A DNA stretch of 64,000 bases, from assembly GCA_902362375.1 (NCBI GenBank), contig CABIVS010000002.1, positions 518,757 to 582,756 of the forward strand. The letters run 5' to 3'. Origin of the DNA: Bacteroidaceae bacterium. Its GTDB lineage: Bacteria > Bacteroidota > Bacteroidia > Bacteroidales > Bacteroidaceae. Shown piece by piece: positions 1 through 9,348 of the stretch (position 1 is its first letter; every line of letters begins with the position of its first letter). The position numbers were made by a program, and so were the translations under genes. The notes beneath the pieces were generated by a model, which saw nothing but the letters and a program-made list of their open reading frames with translations, ran no database searches and was not told where the DNA came from.

Positions 1-279
1 ATTTACGCTTGTCCGTTTGTTGGCTTTTCGGCTTCCAAAAATGCATTGGAGTTGATTACCCGTCGCATTATCAAGGAACTGGAAGGGGACGAGAATAAGA
101 ACCTGGAGAAATATGCTACTACCGGTTCGCCGGAATACGAAAAAATGGTTAGCATTATTGCCGAGCGTTTCGGTCTCAGTTCATTGAAGTTTAATACGCT
201 GGAAACGCTGATTGAGGCTATCGGATTACCTAAATGTAAGGTTTGTACACATTGCTTTGATGGTAGCAGCCATTTTTAA
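1..279 (+). CDS. Amidophosphoribosyltransferase-like protein, C-terminal fragment
   Basis: Only the last 92 codons are inside the window; the frame is open from base 1 and ends at TAA 277-279. The visible part has a phosphoribosyltransferase-like tail ending in a cysteine-rich stretch (CKVCTHCFDG) that resembles the C-terminus of PurF-type glutamine PRPP amidotransferases, which make phosphoribosylamine in purine synthesis. The N-terminal glutaminase domain lies outside, so the call rests on the tail alone. A strong terminator follows about 50 bases later, making this the end of a transcription unit. Confidence 0.55.
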   Translation: MYACPFVGFSASKNALELITRRIIKELEGDENKNLEKYATTGSPEYEKMVSIIAERFGLSSLKFNTLETLIEAIGLPKCKVCTHCFDGSSHF

Positions 280-329
280 AGTAGTCAGATAGGATATTTA
301 AGTATCCGGATAAAAGTATACAATAAAAA

Positions 330-368
330 AGAGCCGTGAATTGCTTTGTAATTCACGGCTCTTTTTTT
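330..368 (+). terminator. Intrinsic terminator after the amidophosphoribosyltransferase-like gene
   Basis: AGAGCCGTGAATT pairs with AATTCACGGCTCT around a short loop and is followed by a run of seven T. It closes the upstream gene and separates it from pepT. Confidence 0.9.
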
Positions 369-432
369 ACCTTTACGGCACTATAAACTATCAATTTGTA
401 AATTGTAATTAGTAACTTGTAATTAAAACAAT

Positions 433-1656
433 ATGACTTTAGTAGACAGATTTTTAAAGTATGTAAGCTTCGATACACAATCTGATGAATCGACAGGGCT
501 TACTCCAAGTACTCCGAAGCAGATGATTTTTGCTGAATACTTGAAAAAAGAGTTGGAATCTTTGGGATTGGAAGATATTACTTTGGATGAGCATGGATAT
601 CTTTTTGCTACACTTCCTGCCAATATAGATAAAGAAGTACCCACTATCGGGTTTATTGCCCATATGGATACAAGTCCTGATATGACGGGTAAGGATGTCA
701 CTCCACGCATTGTGGAAAAGTATGACGGTTCGGATATTGTGCTTTGTGCTGAAGAGAAGGTGGTCCTTTCTCCGTCACAATTCCCGGAATTACTGGATCA
801 TAAGGGGGAAGACTTGATTGTGACCAATGGAAAGACGTTGCTTGGTGCTGACGATAAAGCCGGGATTGCGGAAATTGTATCTGCAATGGTGTATCTGAAG
901 GAACATCCGGAAATCAAGCACGGAAAAATCCGTATCGGCTTCAATCCGGACGAAGAAATTGGTGAAGGTGCCCATAAATTTGATGTAGAGAAGTTCGGTT
1001 GCGAATGGGGATATACGATGGATGGAGGTGAAGTAGGGGAGTTAGAATTTGAAAATTTCAATGCTGCCGCTGCTAAAATTACCTTTAAAGGACGTAATGT
1101 GCATCCGGGATATGCCAAGAATAAGATGATTAACTCAATCTATCTTGCCAATCAATTTATCACATTGCTACCCTCTCAGGAAAGACCGGAGCATACGACC
1201 GGTTACGAAGGATTTTATCATTTAATCGGTATTCAGGGAGATGTGGAGCAAAGCACTGTATCTTATATCATCCGCGATCATGACCGTGCGAAATTTGAGA
1301 ACCGTAAAAAAGAGATGGAACGTCTGGTTGCTCAAATGAATGCTGAACATGGAGCGGGTACTGCAACTCTCGAATTGCGCGACCAGTATTATAATATGCG
1401 TGAGAAGATAGAACCGGTAATGCATATCATCGATACCGCTTTTGCTGCGATGGAAGCTGTGGGTGTGAAACCTAATGTAAAACCGATTCGTGGAGGTACG
1501 GATGGTGCGCAGCTTTCCTTTAAGGGATTGCCTTGTCCGAATATCTTTGCCGGTGGTCTGAATTTCCACGGTCGTTACGAATTTGTGCCTATTCAGAATA
1601 TGGAGAAAGCAATGAAGGTGATCGTAAAAATAGCAGAACTGGTGGCTTCCAAATAA
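433..1656 (+). CDS. pepT: Peptidase T (tripeptide aminopeptidase)
   Basis: Cytoplasmic M20 metallopeptidase that removes the N-terminal residue from tripeptides. At 407 residues it has the full family length. The two-zinc site is intact: H76/D78 in AHMDTS, bridging D140 in GADDKAG, catalytic E173/E174 in PDEEIGEG, D197 in TMDGG, and a late histidine in FHGRYEF. The dimerisation (lid) domain occupies the middle third. It is preceded by its own intergenic region and followed 68 bases later by gcvT on the same strand. Nothing unusual is seen. Confidence 0.95.
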   Translation: MTLVDRFLKYVSFDTQSDESTGLTPSTPKQMIFAEYLKKELESLGLEDITLDEHGYLFATLPANIDKEVPTIGFIAHMDTSPDMTGKDVTPRIVEKYDGSDIVLCAEEKVVLSPSQFPELLDHKGEDLIVTNGKTLLGADDKAGIAEIVSAMVYLKEHPEIKHGKIRIGFNPDEEIGEGAHKFDVEKFGCEWGYTMDGGEVGELEFENFNAAAAKITFKGRNVHPGYAKNKMINSIYLANQFITLLPSQERPEHTTGYEGFYHLIGIQGDVEQSTVSYIIRDHDRAKFENRKKEMERLVAQMNAEHGAGTATLELRDQYYNMREKIEPVMHIIDTAFAAMEAVGVKPNVKPIRGGTDGAQLSFKGLPCPNIFAGGLNFHGRYEFVPIQNMEKAMKVIVKIAELVASK

Positions 1657-1675
1657 AAAGACGGTAAGCTCCGGT

Positions 1676-1720
1676 AATACTTAATACCTGATACTTAATA
1701 CTTAAAACTTAATACTTTAA
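1676..1720. repeat. Short tandem ACTTAAT-type repeat between pepT and gcvT
   Basis: The spacer is built of about four degenerate copies of a 9-14 base unit around TACTTAATAC. Similar AT-rich runs precede other genes here (for example 380-430). No coding potential. It may simply be slippage-derived spacer; no regulatory function can be shown. Confidence 0.6.
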
Positions 1721-1724
1721 AATA

Positions 1725-2810
1725 ATGAAAACCACTCCGTTTACAGAGAAACATATAGCACTTGGTGCTAAAATGCACGAGTTTGCAGGTTATAATATGC
1801 CTATTGAATATTCCGGTATCATTGATGAACACATAACTGTTTGTCAGGGTGCCGGTGTATTTGATGTATCGCATATGGGAGAATTTTGGGTGAAAGGTCC
1901 GCAAGCGTTGGCCTTTCTGCAGAAAATAACATCTAACAATGTGGCGGCACTGACTCCGGGTAAAATACAATATACTTGTTTTCCTAATGAGGATGGAGGT
2001 ATTGTAGATGATTTGCTGGTTTATCAGTATGAACCGGAAAAATACATGTTGGTGGTGAATGCTTCCAATACGGAAAAAGACTGGAACTGGTGTGTTTCTC
2101 ATAATACGGAGGGAGCCGAGTTGGAAAATTCGTCGGACAATATAGCTCAACTTGCTATACAGGGTCCGAAGGCTATTTCGGTTCTGCAAAAGTTGACGGA
2201 TATTGATCTTGCTTCTATTCCTTATTATACATTTAAGGTTGGAACGTTTGCAGGTGAAGAGAATGTGATTATCTCCAATACGGGTTATACCGGTGCGGGA
2301 GGTTTCGAACTTTATTTCTATCCGTCTGCGGCTGATTCTATATGGAAGGCTATTTTTGAGGCTGGTGAAGAGTATGGCATTAAACCTATCGGTTTGGGTG
2401 CCCGTGATACGCTCCGGTTGGAAATGGGCTTCTGTCTGTATGGCAATGATCTGGATGATACGACTTCTCCGATAGAAGCCGGATTGGGATGGATCACTAA
2501 GTTTGTGGAAGGCAAGGATTTTGTCAATCGTCCGATGCTGGAAAAACAGAAAGCGGAAGGTGTTACCCGTAAACTGGTTGGCTTTGAAATGATTGATCGA
2601 GGAATTCCCCGTCATGGCTATGAACTGGTGAATGATGAAGGCGGGAAAGTCGGAGTAGTGACCTCCGGTACGATGTCGCCTACCCGTAGGATTGGTATCG
2701 GTATGGGATATGTGAAACCGGAATATAGTAAGGTGGGTACGGAAATCTGTATCGATATGCGTGGTCGGAAATTGAAAGCTGTAGTAGTGAAACCGCCTTT
2801 TAGAAAGTAA
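1725..2810 (+). CDS. gcvT: Glycine cleavage system T protein (aminomethyltransferase)
   Basis: Takes the aminomethyl group from lipoylated H protein and gives ammonia plus 5,10-methylene-tetrahydrofolate. The 361-residue protein matches the family length: N-terminal GcvT folate-binding domain with FDVSHMGEF and the [12 protein letters not shown] segment, then the C-terminal barrel with a TSGTMSPT motif. It is not next to gcvH or gcvP here, as is common in Bacteroides. No glycine-riboswitch-like structure is visible upstream; the spacer is only a short repeat. A strong terminator follows. Confidence 0.95.
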   Translation: MKTTPFTEKHIALGAKMHEFAGYNMPIEYSGIIDEHITVCQGAGVFDVSHMGEFWVKGPQALAFLQKITSNNVAALTPGKIQYTCFPNEDGGIVDDLLVYQYEPEKYMLVVNASNTEKDWNWCVSHNTEGAELENSSDNIAQLAIQGPKAISVLQKLTDIDLASIPYYTFKVGTFAGEENVIISNTGYTGAGGFELYFYPSAADSIWKAIFEAGEEYGIKPIGLGARDTLRLEMGFCLYGNDLDDTTSPIEAGLGWITKFVEGKDFVNRPMLEKQKAEGVTRKLVGFEMIDRGIPRHGYELVNDEGGKVGVVTSGTMSPTRRIGIGMGYVKPEYSKVGTEICIDMRGRKLKAVVVKPPFRK

Positions 2811-2833
2811 AAAATAGGCTTGTTATTGTGTAT

Positions 2834-2875
2834 AGCCCCGGATAAGTTACGACTCTATCCGGGGCTAACTTATTT
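2834..2875 (+). terminator. Intrinsic terminator after gcvT
   Basis: AGCCCCGGATA pairs with TATCCGGGGCT (11 bp, loop of 11) and is followed by a T-rich stretch. It isolates gcvT from the antiporter gene. Confidence 0.88.
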
Positions 2876-2910
2876 TATGATGGTTATTACAAAACATATC
2901 CGTAAATATG

Positions 2911-2941
2911 TTGTTTATCCCATAGAAATAATATAATTTTG
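2911..2941 (+). promoter_or_regulatory. Bacteroides-type promoter of the Kef-like antiporter gene
   Basis: A perfect TAnnTTTG -7 element (TAATTTTG, 2934-2941) has a TTG -33 candidate at 2911, 20 bases upstream. It sits about 20 bases before the ATG at 2962, which implies a very short leader. Confidence 0.65.
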
Positions 2942-2961
2942 TCATCAAATACGATAAAATA

Positions 2962-5235
2962 ATGTCTCAATTACCTACTCTTATAGCTGACCTCGCACTT
3001 ATATTGATTTGTGCCGGTGTTATGACTTTGTTGTTTAAGAAGTTGAAACAACCTCTGGTCTTGGGATATGTAGTTGCCGGATTTCTGGCAAGTCCGCATA
3101 TGCCGTATACTCCTTCAGTGATGGATACTGCCAATATTAAGACTTGGGCGGATATTGGTGTTATTTTCTTGTTGTTTGCTCTTGGTTTGGAATTTAGTTT
3201 TAAGAAGATTGTCAAGGTGGGTGGTTCTGCCATCATTGCTGCCTGTACCATCATCTTTTGTATGATTTTGTTAGGAATAGGAGTCGGCATGGGTTTCGGC
3301 TGGCACAGGATGGACAGTCTGTTCTTGGGCGGTATGATTGCAATGTCGTCTACTACTATTATTTATAAAGCTTTTGATGATTTAGGATTAAGGAAGAAGC
3401 AGTTTACCGGACTTGTGTTGAGTATCTTGATTTTGGAAGATATTTTGGCCATTGTATTAATGGTGATGCTTTCCACCATGGCGGTGAGCCAACATTTTGA
3501 AGGTACCGAGATGTTGGAGAGTATCGGGAAATTATTGTTTTTCCTTATTCTGTGGTTTGTTGTCGGTATCTATCTGATTCCTGAATTCTTGAAACGCTGC
3601 CGGAAATTGATGGGAGAGGAGACTCTGCTTATTGTGTCGTTGGCGCTTTGTTTCGGTATGGTAGTGATGGCGGCTCATACAGGATTCTCTGCTGCGTTTG
3701 GTGCATTTATAATGGGATCTATTCTGGCGGAAACAATCGAGGCGGAATCCATAGACCGGCTGGTGAAACCGGTAAAGGATCTTTTTGGAGCTATCTTTTT
3801 CGTATCGGTCGGTATGATGGTGGATCCTGCAATGATTGTAGAATATGCCGTACCTATTATAGTTATTACTTTGGCTGTTATCTTGGGGCAGGCTGTTTTT
3901 GGAACATTCGGTGTTATTCTCTCCGGAAAGCCTTTAAAGACAGCTATGCAATGCGGCTTTAGTTTAACGCAGATCGGAGAATTTGCGTTTATTATTGCTT
4001 CTTTGGGAGTCTCTTTGCATGTGACGAGTGACTTTCTGTATCCGATAGTGGTAGCGGTTTCTGTGATTACTACTTTCCTGACTCCTTATATGATTCGTTT
4101 TGCCGAGCCGGCTTCTACTTTTGTGGATGCTCATCTTCCGGAATCATGGAAAAAAATAATGATGCGTTATTCTTCCGGTTCGCAAACAGCCTTGAATCAC
4201 GAGAATTTGTGGAAGAAGCTCATCTTGTCAATGGTACGTATAACAGTTGTTTATTCAATTGTCAGTATGTCGATTATTGCACTTTCTTTTCGTTTTGTCG
4301 TGCCATTCTTTAAAGAGAATCTGCCTCATTTCTGGGCATCATTGTTGGGAGCGGTATTTATCATTCTGTGTATTGCTCCTTTCTTGCGTGCCATTATGGT
4401 GAAGAAAAATCATTCGGTTGAGTTTATGACCTTATGGCATGACAGCCGTGCCAACCGTGCACCGCTGGTATCGACAATCGTGATTCGTATTATGATAGCG
4501 GCACTTTTCGTCATCTTTGTTATTTCCGGATTATTTAAGGCGTCTATCGGATTGATTATTGGAGTGGCTGTACTTGTTGTATTGTTGATGGTATGGTCTC
4601 GCCGTTTGAAAAAGCAATCGATATTGATTGAACGTCGTTTCTTTCAGAATCTCCGTTCCAGAGATGTACGTGCAGAGTATCTGGGAGAGAAAAAGCCGGA
4701 GTATGCCGGTCGTTTGTTGTCGCATGATTTGCATCTTGCCGATATGGAAATTCCGGGTGAATCCAGTTGGGCGGGAAAGACATTGATGGAGCTGAATCTG
4801 GGGAAGAAGTTTGGAGTTCATGTTGCTTCTATTCTTCGTGGAAAGAGGAGGATTAATATCCCCGGTGGTTCTGTCCGCCTGTTTCCGATGGATAAGATAC
4901 AGGTGATAGGTACGGATGAACAATTAAGTGTGTTTAATGAGGCGATGCAAAGCGGAGCGAAGATAGACTGGGAGGTCTATGAAAAGAGCGAGATGGCTTT
5001 GAAGCAGTTTATCATTGACAGTGATTCTGTTTTTCTGGGTAAAACGATTCGTGAATCGGGTATCCGCGACAAATATCATTGTATGATAGCCGGTGTTGAA
5101 AGTGAAGACGGTACACTGATGGTTCCTGATGTAAATGCTCCGCTCGAAGAAGGAGATGTTGTCTGGGTGGTAGGCGAAAAAGAGGATGTGTACCAATTAG
5201 TCGATCAAAAAAACGAAAAAGTACAAGCCGGATAA
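2962..5235 (+). CDS. Kef-type cation:proton antiporter with C-terminal TrkA-C domains
   Basis: Inner-membrane monovalent cation/proton antiporter of the CPA2 family (757 residues). Residues 1 to about 390 form a 10-12 helix Na+/H+ exchanger domain with the family-typical LGLEFSF and TGFSAAFGAFIMG segments. A second group of about four helices follows (roughly 420-560). The hydrophilic tail carries two TrkA-C/RCK-C-like ligand-binding regions near 590-660 and 675-750. There is no N-terminal RCK (Rossmann) domain as in KefC. Ion specificity cannot be read from sequence. The HIT gene follows 50 bases later and could be cotranscribed. Confidence 0.85.
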   Translation: MSQLPTLIADLALILICAGVMTLLFKKLKQPLVLGYVVAGFLASPHMPYTPSVMDTANIKTWADIGVIFLLFALGLEFSFKKIVKVGGSAIIAACTIIFCMILLGIGVGMGFGWHRMDSLFLGGMIAMSSTTIIYKAFDDLGLRKKQFTGLVLSILILEDILAIVLMVMLSTMAVSQHFEGTEMLESIGKLLFFLILWFVVGIYLIPEFLKRCRKLMGEETLLIVSLALCFGMVVMAAHTGFSAAFGAFIMGSILAETIEAESIDRLVKPVKDLFGAIFFVSVGMMVDPAMIVEYAVPIIVITLAVILGQAVFGTFGVILSGKPLKTAMQCGFSLTQIGEFAFIIASLGVSLHVTSDFLYPIVVAVSVITTFLTPYMIRFAEPASTFVDAHLPESWKKIMMRYSSGSQTALNHENLWKKLILSMVRITVVYSIVSMSIIALSFRFVVPFFKENLPHFWASLLGAVFIILCIAPFLRAIMVKKNHSVEFMTLWHDSRANRAPLVSTIVIRIMIAALFVIFVISGLFKASIGLIIGVAVLVVLLMVWSRRLKKQSILIERRFFQNLRSRDVRAEYLGEKKPEYAGRLLSHDLHLADMEIPGESSWAGKTLMELNLGKKFGVHVASILRGKRRINIPGGSVRLFPMDKIQVIGTDEQLSVFNEAMQSGAKIDWEVYEKSEMALKQFIIDSDSVFLGKTIRESGIRDKYHCMIAGVESEDGTLMVPDVNAPLEEGDVVWVVGEKEDVYQLVDQKNEKVQAG

Positions 5236-5284
5236 GAATGGAATACCTATTTTTGCAACGATAAAAACTTAAAATAATAATATC

Positions 5285-5710
5285 ATGAAGAGTGATCCGA
5301 AAGAATGTCTGTATTGCCAGAACAATGAAACGCTGCATAATCTGATGATTGAGATTGCGGAATTGAGTGTGTCACGTGTGTTTTTGTTTAAGGAACAAAC
5401 CTACCGTGGACGTTGTCTTGTTTCTTATAAAGACCATGTGAACGATTTGAATGAATTGAGTGATGAAGACCGTAATGCTTTTATGGCAGATGTAGCGCGT
5501 GTCACTCGTGCCATGCAAAAAGCTTTCCAGCCGGAAAAGATTAATTATGGTGCTTACTCGGATAAATTGTCTCATTTGCATTTTCATTTGGCACCTAAAT
5601 ATGTGGATGGACCTGATTATGGAGGTATATTCCAAATGAACCCGGGAAAGGTTTATCTGACTGATGCAGAATATCAGGAACTGATTGATGCTGTTAAAGC
5701 AAATCTGTAA
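5285..5710 (+). CDS. HIT family nucleotide-binding protein
   Basis: Histidine-triad hydrolase/transferase acting on nucleoside phosphate conjugates. The catalytic triad is complete: H97-x-H99-x-H101 in LSHLHFHLAPK. The 141-residue length is normal. The N-terminal CLYC pair resembles the zinc-binding cysteines of Hint-like proteins. The substrate cannot be inferred. It lies downstream of the antiporter gene and convergent with the S4-domain gene; the spacer holds a long inverted repeat. Confidence 0.85.
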   Translation: MKSDPKECLYCQNNETLHNLMIEIAELSVSRVFLFKEQTYRGRCLVSYKDHVNDLNELSDEDRNAFMADVARVTRAMQKAFQPEKINYGAYSDKLSHLHFHLAPKYVDGPDYGGIFQMNPGKVYLTDAEYQELIDAVKANL

Positions 5711-5724
5711 ATGGTATTTTACAA

Positions 5725-5863
5725 TTCACCACAGAGGACACTGAGGACACGGAGGAAATAAAGGGAAAAAGTCTTTTACGAATTATACTCTTAATTACAA
5801 TTACAGGATACCAGTAGGTATACTTTGATATTCCTCTGTGTCCTCCGTGTCCTCTGTGGTGAA
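5725..5863. repeat. 33-bp near-perfect inverted repeat between convergent genes
   Basis: 5725-5757 and 5831-5863 are reverse complements with two mismatches. Both arms consist of tandem 9-base GAGGACACN-type units (consensus CACAGAGGACAC). The right arm abuts the last codon of the minus-strand S4 gene. As RNA either strand could fold into a long hairpin, so it may act as a bidirectional terminator for the HIT and S4 genes. Confidence 0.8.
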
Positions 5864-6280
5864 CTATTCTTCGAAATCGAAATCAAAGTCAAAATCATCC
5901 ATAAACTCTGGAGTTGTAAATTCTTCCAGTTCCCGACGATCTTTTTTGGTCGGGCGTCCGGTTCCACGTGCCCGGTCTACGAACCCGCTGATTTTGCTCA
6001 TTTCAAGTAATTCATATTGATCGGGCGTCGTTACATTTTCCATCATTTCCGATACAAGTTTGGCTCCTACACGTTTCTCAATCGGTTGTAATACCTTGAA
6101 TGAGTATGTGATAGGTGGTTTCTTCACTTGAATAACATCACCCGGTTTTATCATACGGGCGGCTTTGACCAGCGAACCGTTGATGGTAATACGTCCTTTT
6201 TTGCAGGCTTCTGCTGCAATCGTCCGTGTCTTGAAGATGCGGACAGCCCACATCCATTTATCTATTCTTGCTTCAGCCAT
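5864..6280 (-). CDS. S4-domain RNA-binding protein, Hsp15-like
   Basis: A 138-residue protein whose N-terminal 65 residues are an S4 RNA-binding domain (RIDKWMWAVRIFKTRT, then GRITINGSLVK and MIKPGDVIQV). This matches Hsp15/HslR, which in other bacteria recycles stalled 50S subunits still carrying peptidyl-tRNA. The C-terminus ends in a long acidic run (DDFDFDFDFEE) instead of the basic tail of E. coli Hsp15, so partner binding may differ. The gene lies just after pth on the same strand; both concern peptidyl-tRNA metabolism. Confidence 0.85.
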   Translation of the reverse strand: MAEARIDKWMWAVRIFKTRTIAAEACKKGRITINGSLVKAARMIKPGDVIQVKKPPITYSFKVLQPIEKRVGAKLVSEMMENVTTPDQYELLEMSKISGFVDRARGTGRPTKKDRRELEEFTTPEFMDDFDFDFDFEE

Positions 6281-6380
6281 TTTAGTTAGTTATTTAGTGA
6301 TCAGTAATTAGGCGGTTAGTGGATGTTATCGTTAATCGCTAACCGTTCATTGATATTTTTATTTTTATGGAACAGGTTCA

Positions 6381-6950
6381 TCATTTCTTGTTGAACTGGT
6401 TCATTGTGATGTCGATACCGGCAAGACAGAAACTTTTGATAATTTCCCCTGCCATCTCCAGTCTTTCATCCATTGTCTTCCAGTCTTCATCAGTGAAGTG
6501 ACCGAGTACGTAATCGATTTGTCCGCCACGTGGAAAATCACTCCCGATTCCAAAACGCAGACGCGCATAGTTTTGAGTGCCCAGAGTGGCGGCAATATGC
6601 TTCAATCCGTTATGGCCTGCATCACTTCCTTTTCCTTTTAGACGTAACGTTCCGAAAGGAAGAGCCAGATCATCTACTACGATCAGCACATTTTCCAGTG
6701 GAATATTTTCTTTCTGCATCCAATAGCGAACGGCCAATCCACTCAGGTTCATAAAAGTCGATGGCTTGAGCAGGATCAACTGACGTCCTTTGATAGAAAA
6801 GCTGGTGGTGAATCCATAGCGCCCATCCATAAAAGGAGGAGCATTGTTGACTCTGGCCAATGCTTCTACTGTCATGAATCCGATATTATGTCGGGTTTCA
6901 TGATACTCGGGACCAATGTTTCCCAGTCCGACAACTAAATATTTTATCAT
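6381..6950 (-). CDS. pth: Peptidyl-tRNA hydrolase
   Basis: Cleaves the ester bond of peptidyl-tRNAs released from stalled ribosomes. Key residues are present: N11 in GLGNIG, catalytic H21 in ETRHNIG, N68 in STFMNLSG, D93/D94 in [10 protein letters not shown] and N114 in AGHNGLKH. I chose the ATG at 6950 (189 residues). The frame is open 30 codons further, but that stretch is encoded by the intergenic inverted repeat and the family begins at [11 protein letters not shown]. It follows rplY on the same strand, a common pairing. Confidence 0.95.
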   Translation of the reverse strand: MIKYLVVGLGNIGPEYHETRHNIGFMTVEALARVNNAPPFMDGRYGFTTSFSIKGRQLILLKPSTFMNLSGLAVRYWMQKENIPLENVLIVVDDLALPFGTLRLKGKGSDAGHNGLKHIAATLGTQNYARLRFGIGSDFPRGGQIDYVLGHFTDEDWKTMDERLEMAGEIIKSFCLAGIDITMNQFNKK

Positions 6951-6987
6951 CGTTTTTCCGTAAAACAGTTCATTAATATAGAAAGAG

Positions 6988-7052
6988 AAACGCAGATTAA
7001 TACAAATTAATGCAGACTGAACATCTGCTTTAATCTGCATTAATCTGCGTTT
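6988..7052. repeat. Inverted repeat in the rplY-pth spacer
   Basis: AAACGCAGATTAAT (6988-7001) is exactly complementary to ATTAATCTGCGTTT (7039-7052). Inside are further copies of ATTAATGCAGA/TCTGCATTAAT, so the whole block folds into one long stem. It would lie in the leader of pth if rplY and pth are cotranscribed. Confidence 0.8.
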
Positions 7053-7084
7053 GAAGTATATCTCTTTACAGGGATAATCTCAAA

Positions 7085-7675
7085 TTACTTGCCAGCGGCT
7101 GCTGCTGCACCTCTTGCTGCACGAGTCAACTTAACTGCACATACAACGGCTTCTTTAGCACTAATCAGTTCAAGACCTTCGAAGCTCAATTCGCCAACTT
7201 TAACAGTCTTACCCAATCCCAGGTGAGAAACGTTAACGATCAGTTTCTCAGGAATAACATTGTACAAAGCTTTCACTTTGATCTTACGCATCTGCAGTGC
7301 AAGTTTACCACCGGCTTTCACACCTTCTGCAAGACCTTCCAACTGTACAGGTACTTCCATTACGATAGGTTTAGCTTCGTCAATCTGATAGAAGTCAACG
7401 TGCAGGATAGTATCTTTTACCGGGTGGAACTGAATATCTTTCAGGATAGCGTTTACTTTTTTGCCATCGATAACCAGGTCTACAACGTAGATGTGCGGAG
7501 TATAAACCAAGTTGCGAAGTCCTTCGTTAGTCACTGTGAAGTGAACTACTTCATTACCTCCGTAAAGTACACAAGGTACACCACCGTTTTTACGAATTTC
7601 TTTCAAAGCTCTAGCTTGTTCAGAAGAGCGTTCTGCAATTGTTCTTGCAGTTCCTTTTACTTCAATTGATTTCAT
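7085..7675 (-). CDS. rplY: 50S ribosomal protein L25/general stress protein Ctc
   Basis: Binds 5S rRNA in the large subunit. At 196 residues it is the long (TL5/Ctc) form: an N-terminal L25 beta-barrel (about 1-90, with CVLYGGNEVVHF) followed by the C-terminal TL5 domain (about 95-180, with HVDFYQIDEAKPI and a GGKLALQMRKIKV segment) and an alanine-rich tail. Gene order rplY-pth-S4 protein on the minus strand suggests one translation-related operon. Confidence 0.93.
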   Translation of the reverse strand: MKSIEVKGTARTIAERSSEQARALKEIRKNGGVPCVLYGGNEVVHFTVTNEGLRNLVYTPHIYVVDLVIDGKKVNAILKDIQFHPVKDTILHVDFYQIDEAKPIVMEVPVQLEGLAEGVKAGGKLALQMRKIKVKALYNVIPEKLIVNVSHLGLGKTVKVGELSFEGLELISAKEAVVCAVKLTRAARGAAAAAGK

Positions 7676-7812
7676 TTCTTTAAAAATTTGTGTTACTCTA
7701 AATTAAGTTAGTTTGCTTAATTCACCATCACACGATGTGGATTATCACACGATGTTGCAAAAAAGCGGTGCAAAAGTACGTCTTTTTTTTGAAATATCAA
7801 AGAGTTACTTTC

Positions 7813-8244
7813 TTAAAAGTCAATATCGATCTTAATTTCGCTCTCTAACTTGTTTTCCCGGGCTTCTTCGATTGCTTTCTGTTCACTTTCTTCATCAGCT
7901 TCGGTGTTCAGGCGGGCGATGTATTCGTTCACATCACTGCACTCGATGAAATTGACTGCTTCTTCGAGTCCTGCCATAAACTTCTGAAAGTCCTCCCTAT
8001 ATAGGAAGATTTTGTGTTTTTCGAAACTAACCTGAGAATCGTCACCTTCTCCCGTTATCACTTTTTTACTCTCTGTAATAGCCAGGAACATTTCATCTTT
8101 ACGATTCTTCTTTACGTCAAGGTAATAGATGCGTTTACCTGCTTTAATGGACTTGGAGAATACAATCTCCTTATCATTCATGTCTGCGCTCATTTTCTTT
8201 TTTAAATCTTCCATATCTTTCGGTCCGTTTATAATCGGCTTCAA
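7813..8244 (-). CDS. DUF3276 Pur-alpha-like nucleic-acid-binding protein
   Basis: Small (143-residue) protein of the Bacteroidetes DUF3276 family, structurally related to the eukaryotic Pur-alpha ssDNA/RNA-binding repeat. The core spans residues 22-105 (KEIVFSKSIKAGKRIYYLDVKKN ... FEKHKIFLYREDFQKFMAGL); the tail is strongly acidic. The family usually starts nearer MEDLKKKM, so the true start may be the ATG at 8214. It stands alone between rplY and the divergent nusB. Confidence 0.8.
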   Translation of the reverse strand: MKPIINGPKDMEDLKKKMSADMNDKEIVFSKSIKAGKRIYYLDVKKNRKDEMFLAITESKKVITGEGDDSQVSFEKHKIFLYREDFQKFMAGLEEAVNFIECSDVNEYIARLNTEADEESEQKAIEEARENKLESEIKIDIDF

Positions 8245-8343
8245 AATTGGATATTTTTTTTAAACTGTCAAAAGAAAAAGCGCAGAGAATCAAATACTGC
8301 ATTAAAAAATGTGATTTATTAGTGGAAACTCATTAAAAATATC

Positions 8344-8351
8344 TACTTTTG
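8344..8351 (+). promoter_or_regulatory. Promoter -7 element upstream of nusB
   Basis: TACTTTTG matches TAnnTTTG exactly and lies about 30 bases before the nusB ATG. A TTAG -33 candidate sits about 20 bases upstream. Confidence 0.6.
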
Positions 8352-8382
8352 CAGTTCGATAACAACAGTATTAATTTGAATT

Positions 8383-9309
8383 ATGATCAACAGAGTTCTT
8401 ATTCGTCTTAAGATTATACAAATAGTATATGCCTATTATCAAAATGGCAGCAAAAATCTAGACTCAGCGGAGAAAGAGTTATTCTTTAGTCTTTCAAAGG
8501 CGTATGACCTTTATAATTATTTGCTAATGCTGATGATAGCATTAACAGAGTATGCACAAAAACGTATTGATGCGGCAAAAGCTAAATTGGCACCTACGAA
8601 AGAAGAGTTGTACCCCAACAAGAAATTCGTGGATAACAAATTTATTGCTCAATTGGAAGTCAATAAGCAATTGGTAGAGTTTATAGCCAATCAAAAAAGA
8701 ACCTGGGCAAACGACCAGGACTTCATCAAGGAACTTTATGAGAAAATTGTAGAAACCGATATCTATAAAGATTATATGGCTTCTGACGATCACTCATACG
8801 AGGCCGATCGTGAATTGTGGAGAAAACTCTATAAAACATACATCTTTAATAATGATTCTCTTGATCAGGTATTGGAAGATCAGAGTCTGTATTGGAATGA
8901 TGACAAAGAAATTGTAGATACATTCGTCCTGAAAACAATCAAACGTTTTGATGAAAAGAAGGGTGCCAACCAGGAACTGCTTCCGGAATTTAAGGATGAC
9001 GAAGACCAAGAGTTTGCACGTCGTTTGTTCCGTCGTACTATTTTGAATTCCGACTATTACCGTCATTTGGTTAGTGAGAATACGAAAAACTGGGATCTGG
9101 ACCGTATTGCATTTATGGACGTTATCATTATGCAGACTGCATTAGCAGAAATTCTTAGTTTCCCGAACATTCCGGTCAGTGTTTCGTTAAATGAATATGT
9201 AGAGATAGCGAAGTTGTATAGCACAGCTAAAAGCGGTAGCTTTATCAACGGTACGCTGGATGGAATAGTTAATCAATTAAAAAAAGAAGGTAAGTTGACT
9301 AAAAACTGA
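8383..9309 (+). CDS. nusB: Transcription antitermination factor NusB
   Basis: With NusE, NusB binds boxA RNA in rRNA leaders and supports antitermination. The canonical helical NusB domain lies in the C-terminal half (about 200-300, with FARRLFRRTILN, WDLDRIAFMDVIIMQTALAEIL and NEYVEIAKLYSTAKSGSFINGTLDG). The first 180 residues are an extension seen in Bacteroidetes NusB proteins, making it 308 residues against about 140 in E. coli. yajC follows 39 bases downstream. Confidence 0.92.
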   Translation: MINRVLIRLKIIQIVYAYYQNGSKNLDSAEKELFFSLSKAYDLYNYLLMLMIALTEYAQKRIDAAKAKLAPTKEELYPNKKFVDNKFIAQLEVNKQLVEFIANQKRTWANDQDFIKELYEKIVETDIYKDYMASDDHSYEADRELWRKLYKTYIFNNDSLDQVLEDQSLYWNDDKEIVDTFVLKTIKRFDEKKGANQELLPEFKDDEDQEFARRLFRRTILNSDYYRHLVSENTKNWDLDRIAFMDVIIMQTALAEILSFPNIPVSVSLNEYVEIAKLYSTAKSGSFINGTLDGIVNQLKKEGKLTKN

Positions 9310-9348
9310 TACCTTTGTCCATATAGTAGAAACTAAAACAGATTATTT

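Noticed and set aside
1657-1724. Glycine riboswitch upstream of gcvT
   Set aside because: The spacer is only 68 bases of AT-rich tandem repeat and has none of the conserved glycine-aptamer helices.
1695-2615. 306-codon open frame on the minus strand
   Set aside because: Antisense to gcvT, which is a clear family member over the full length.
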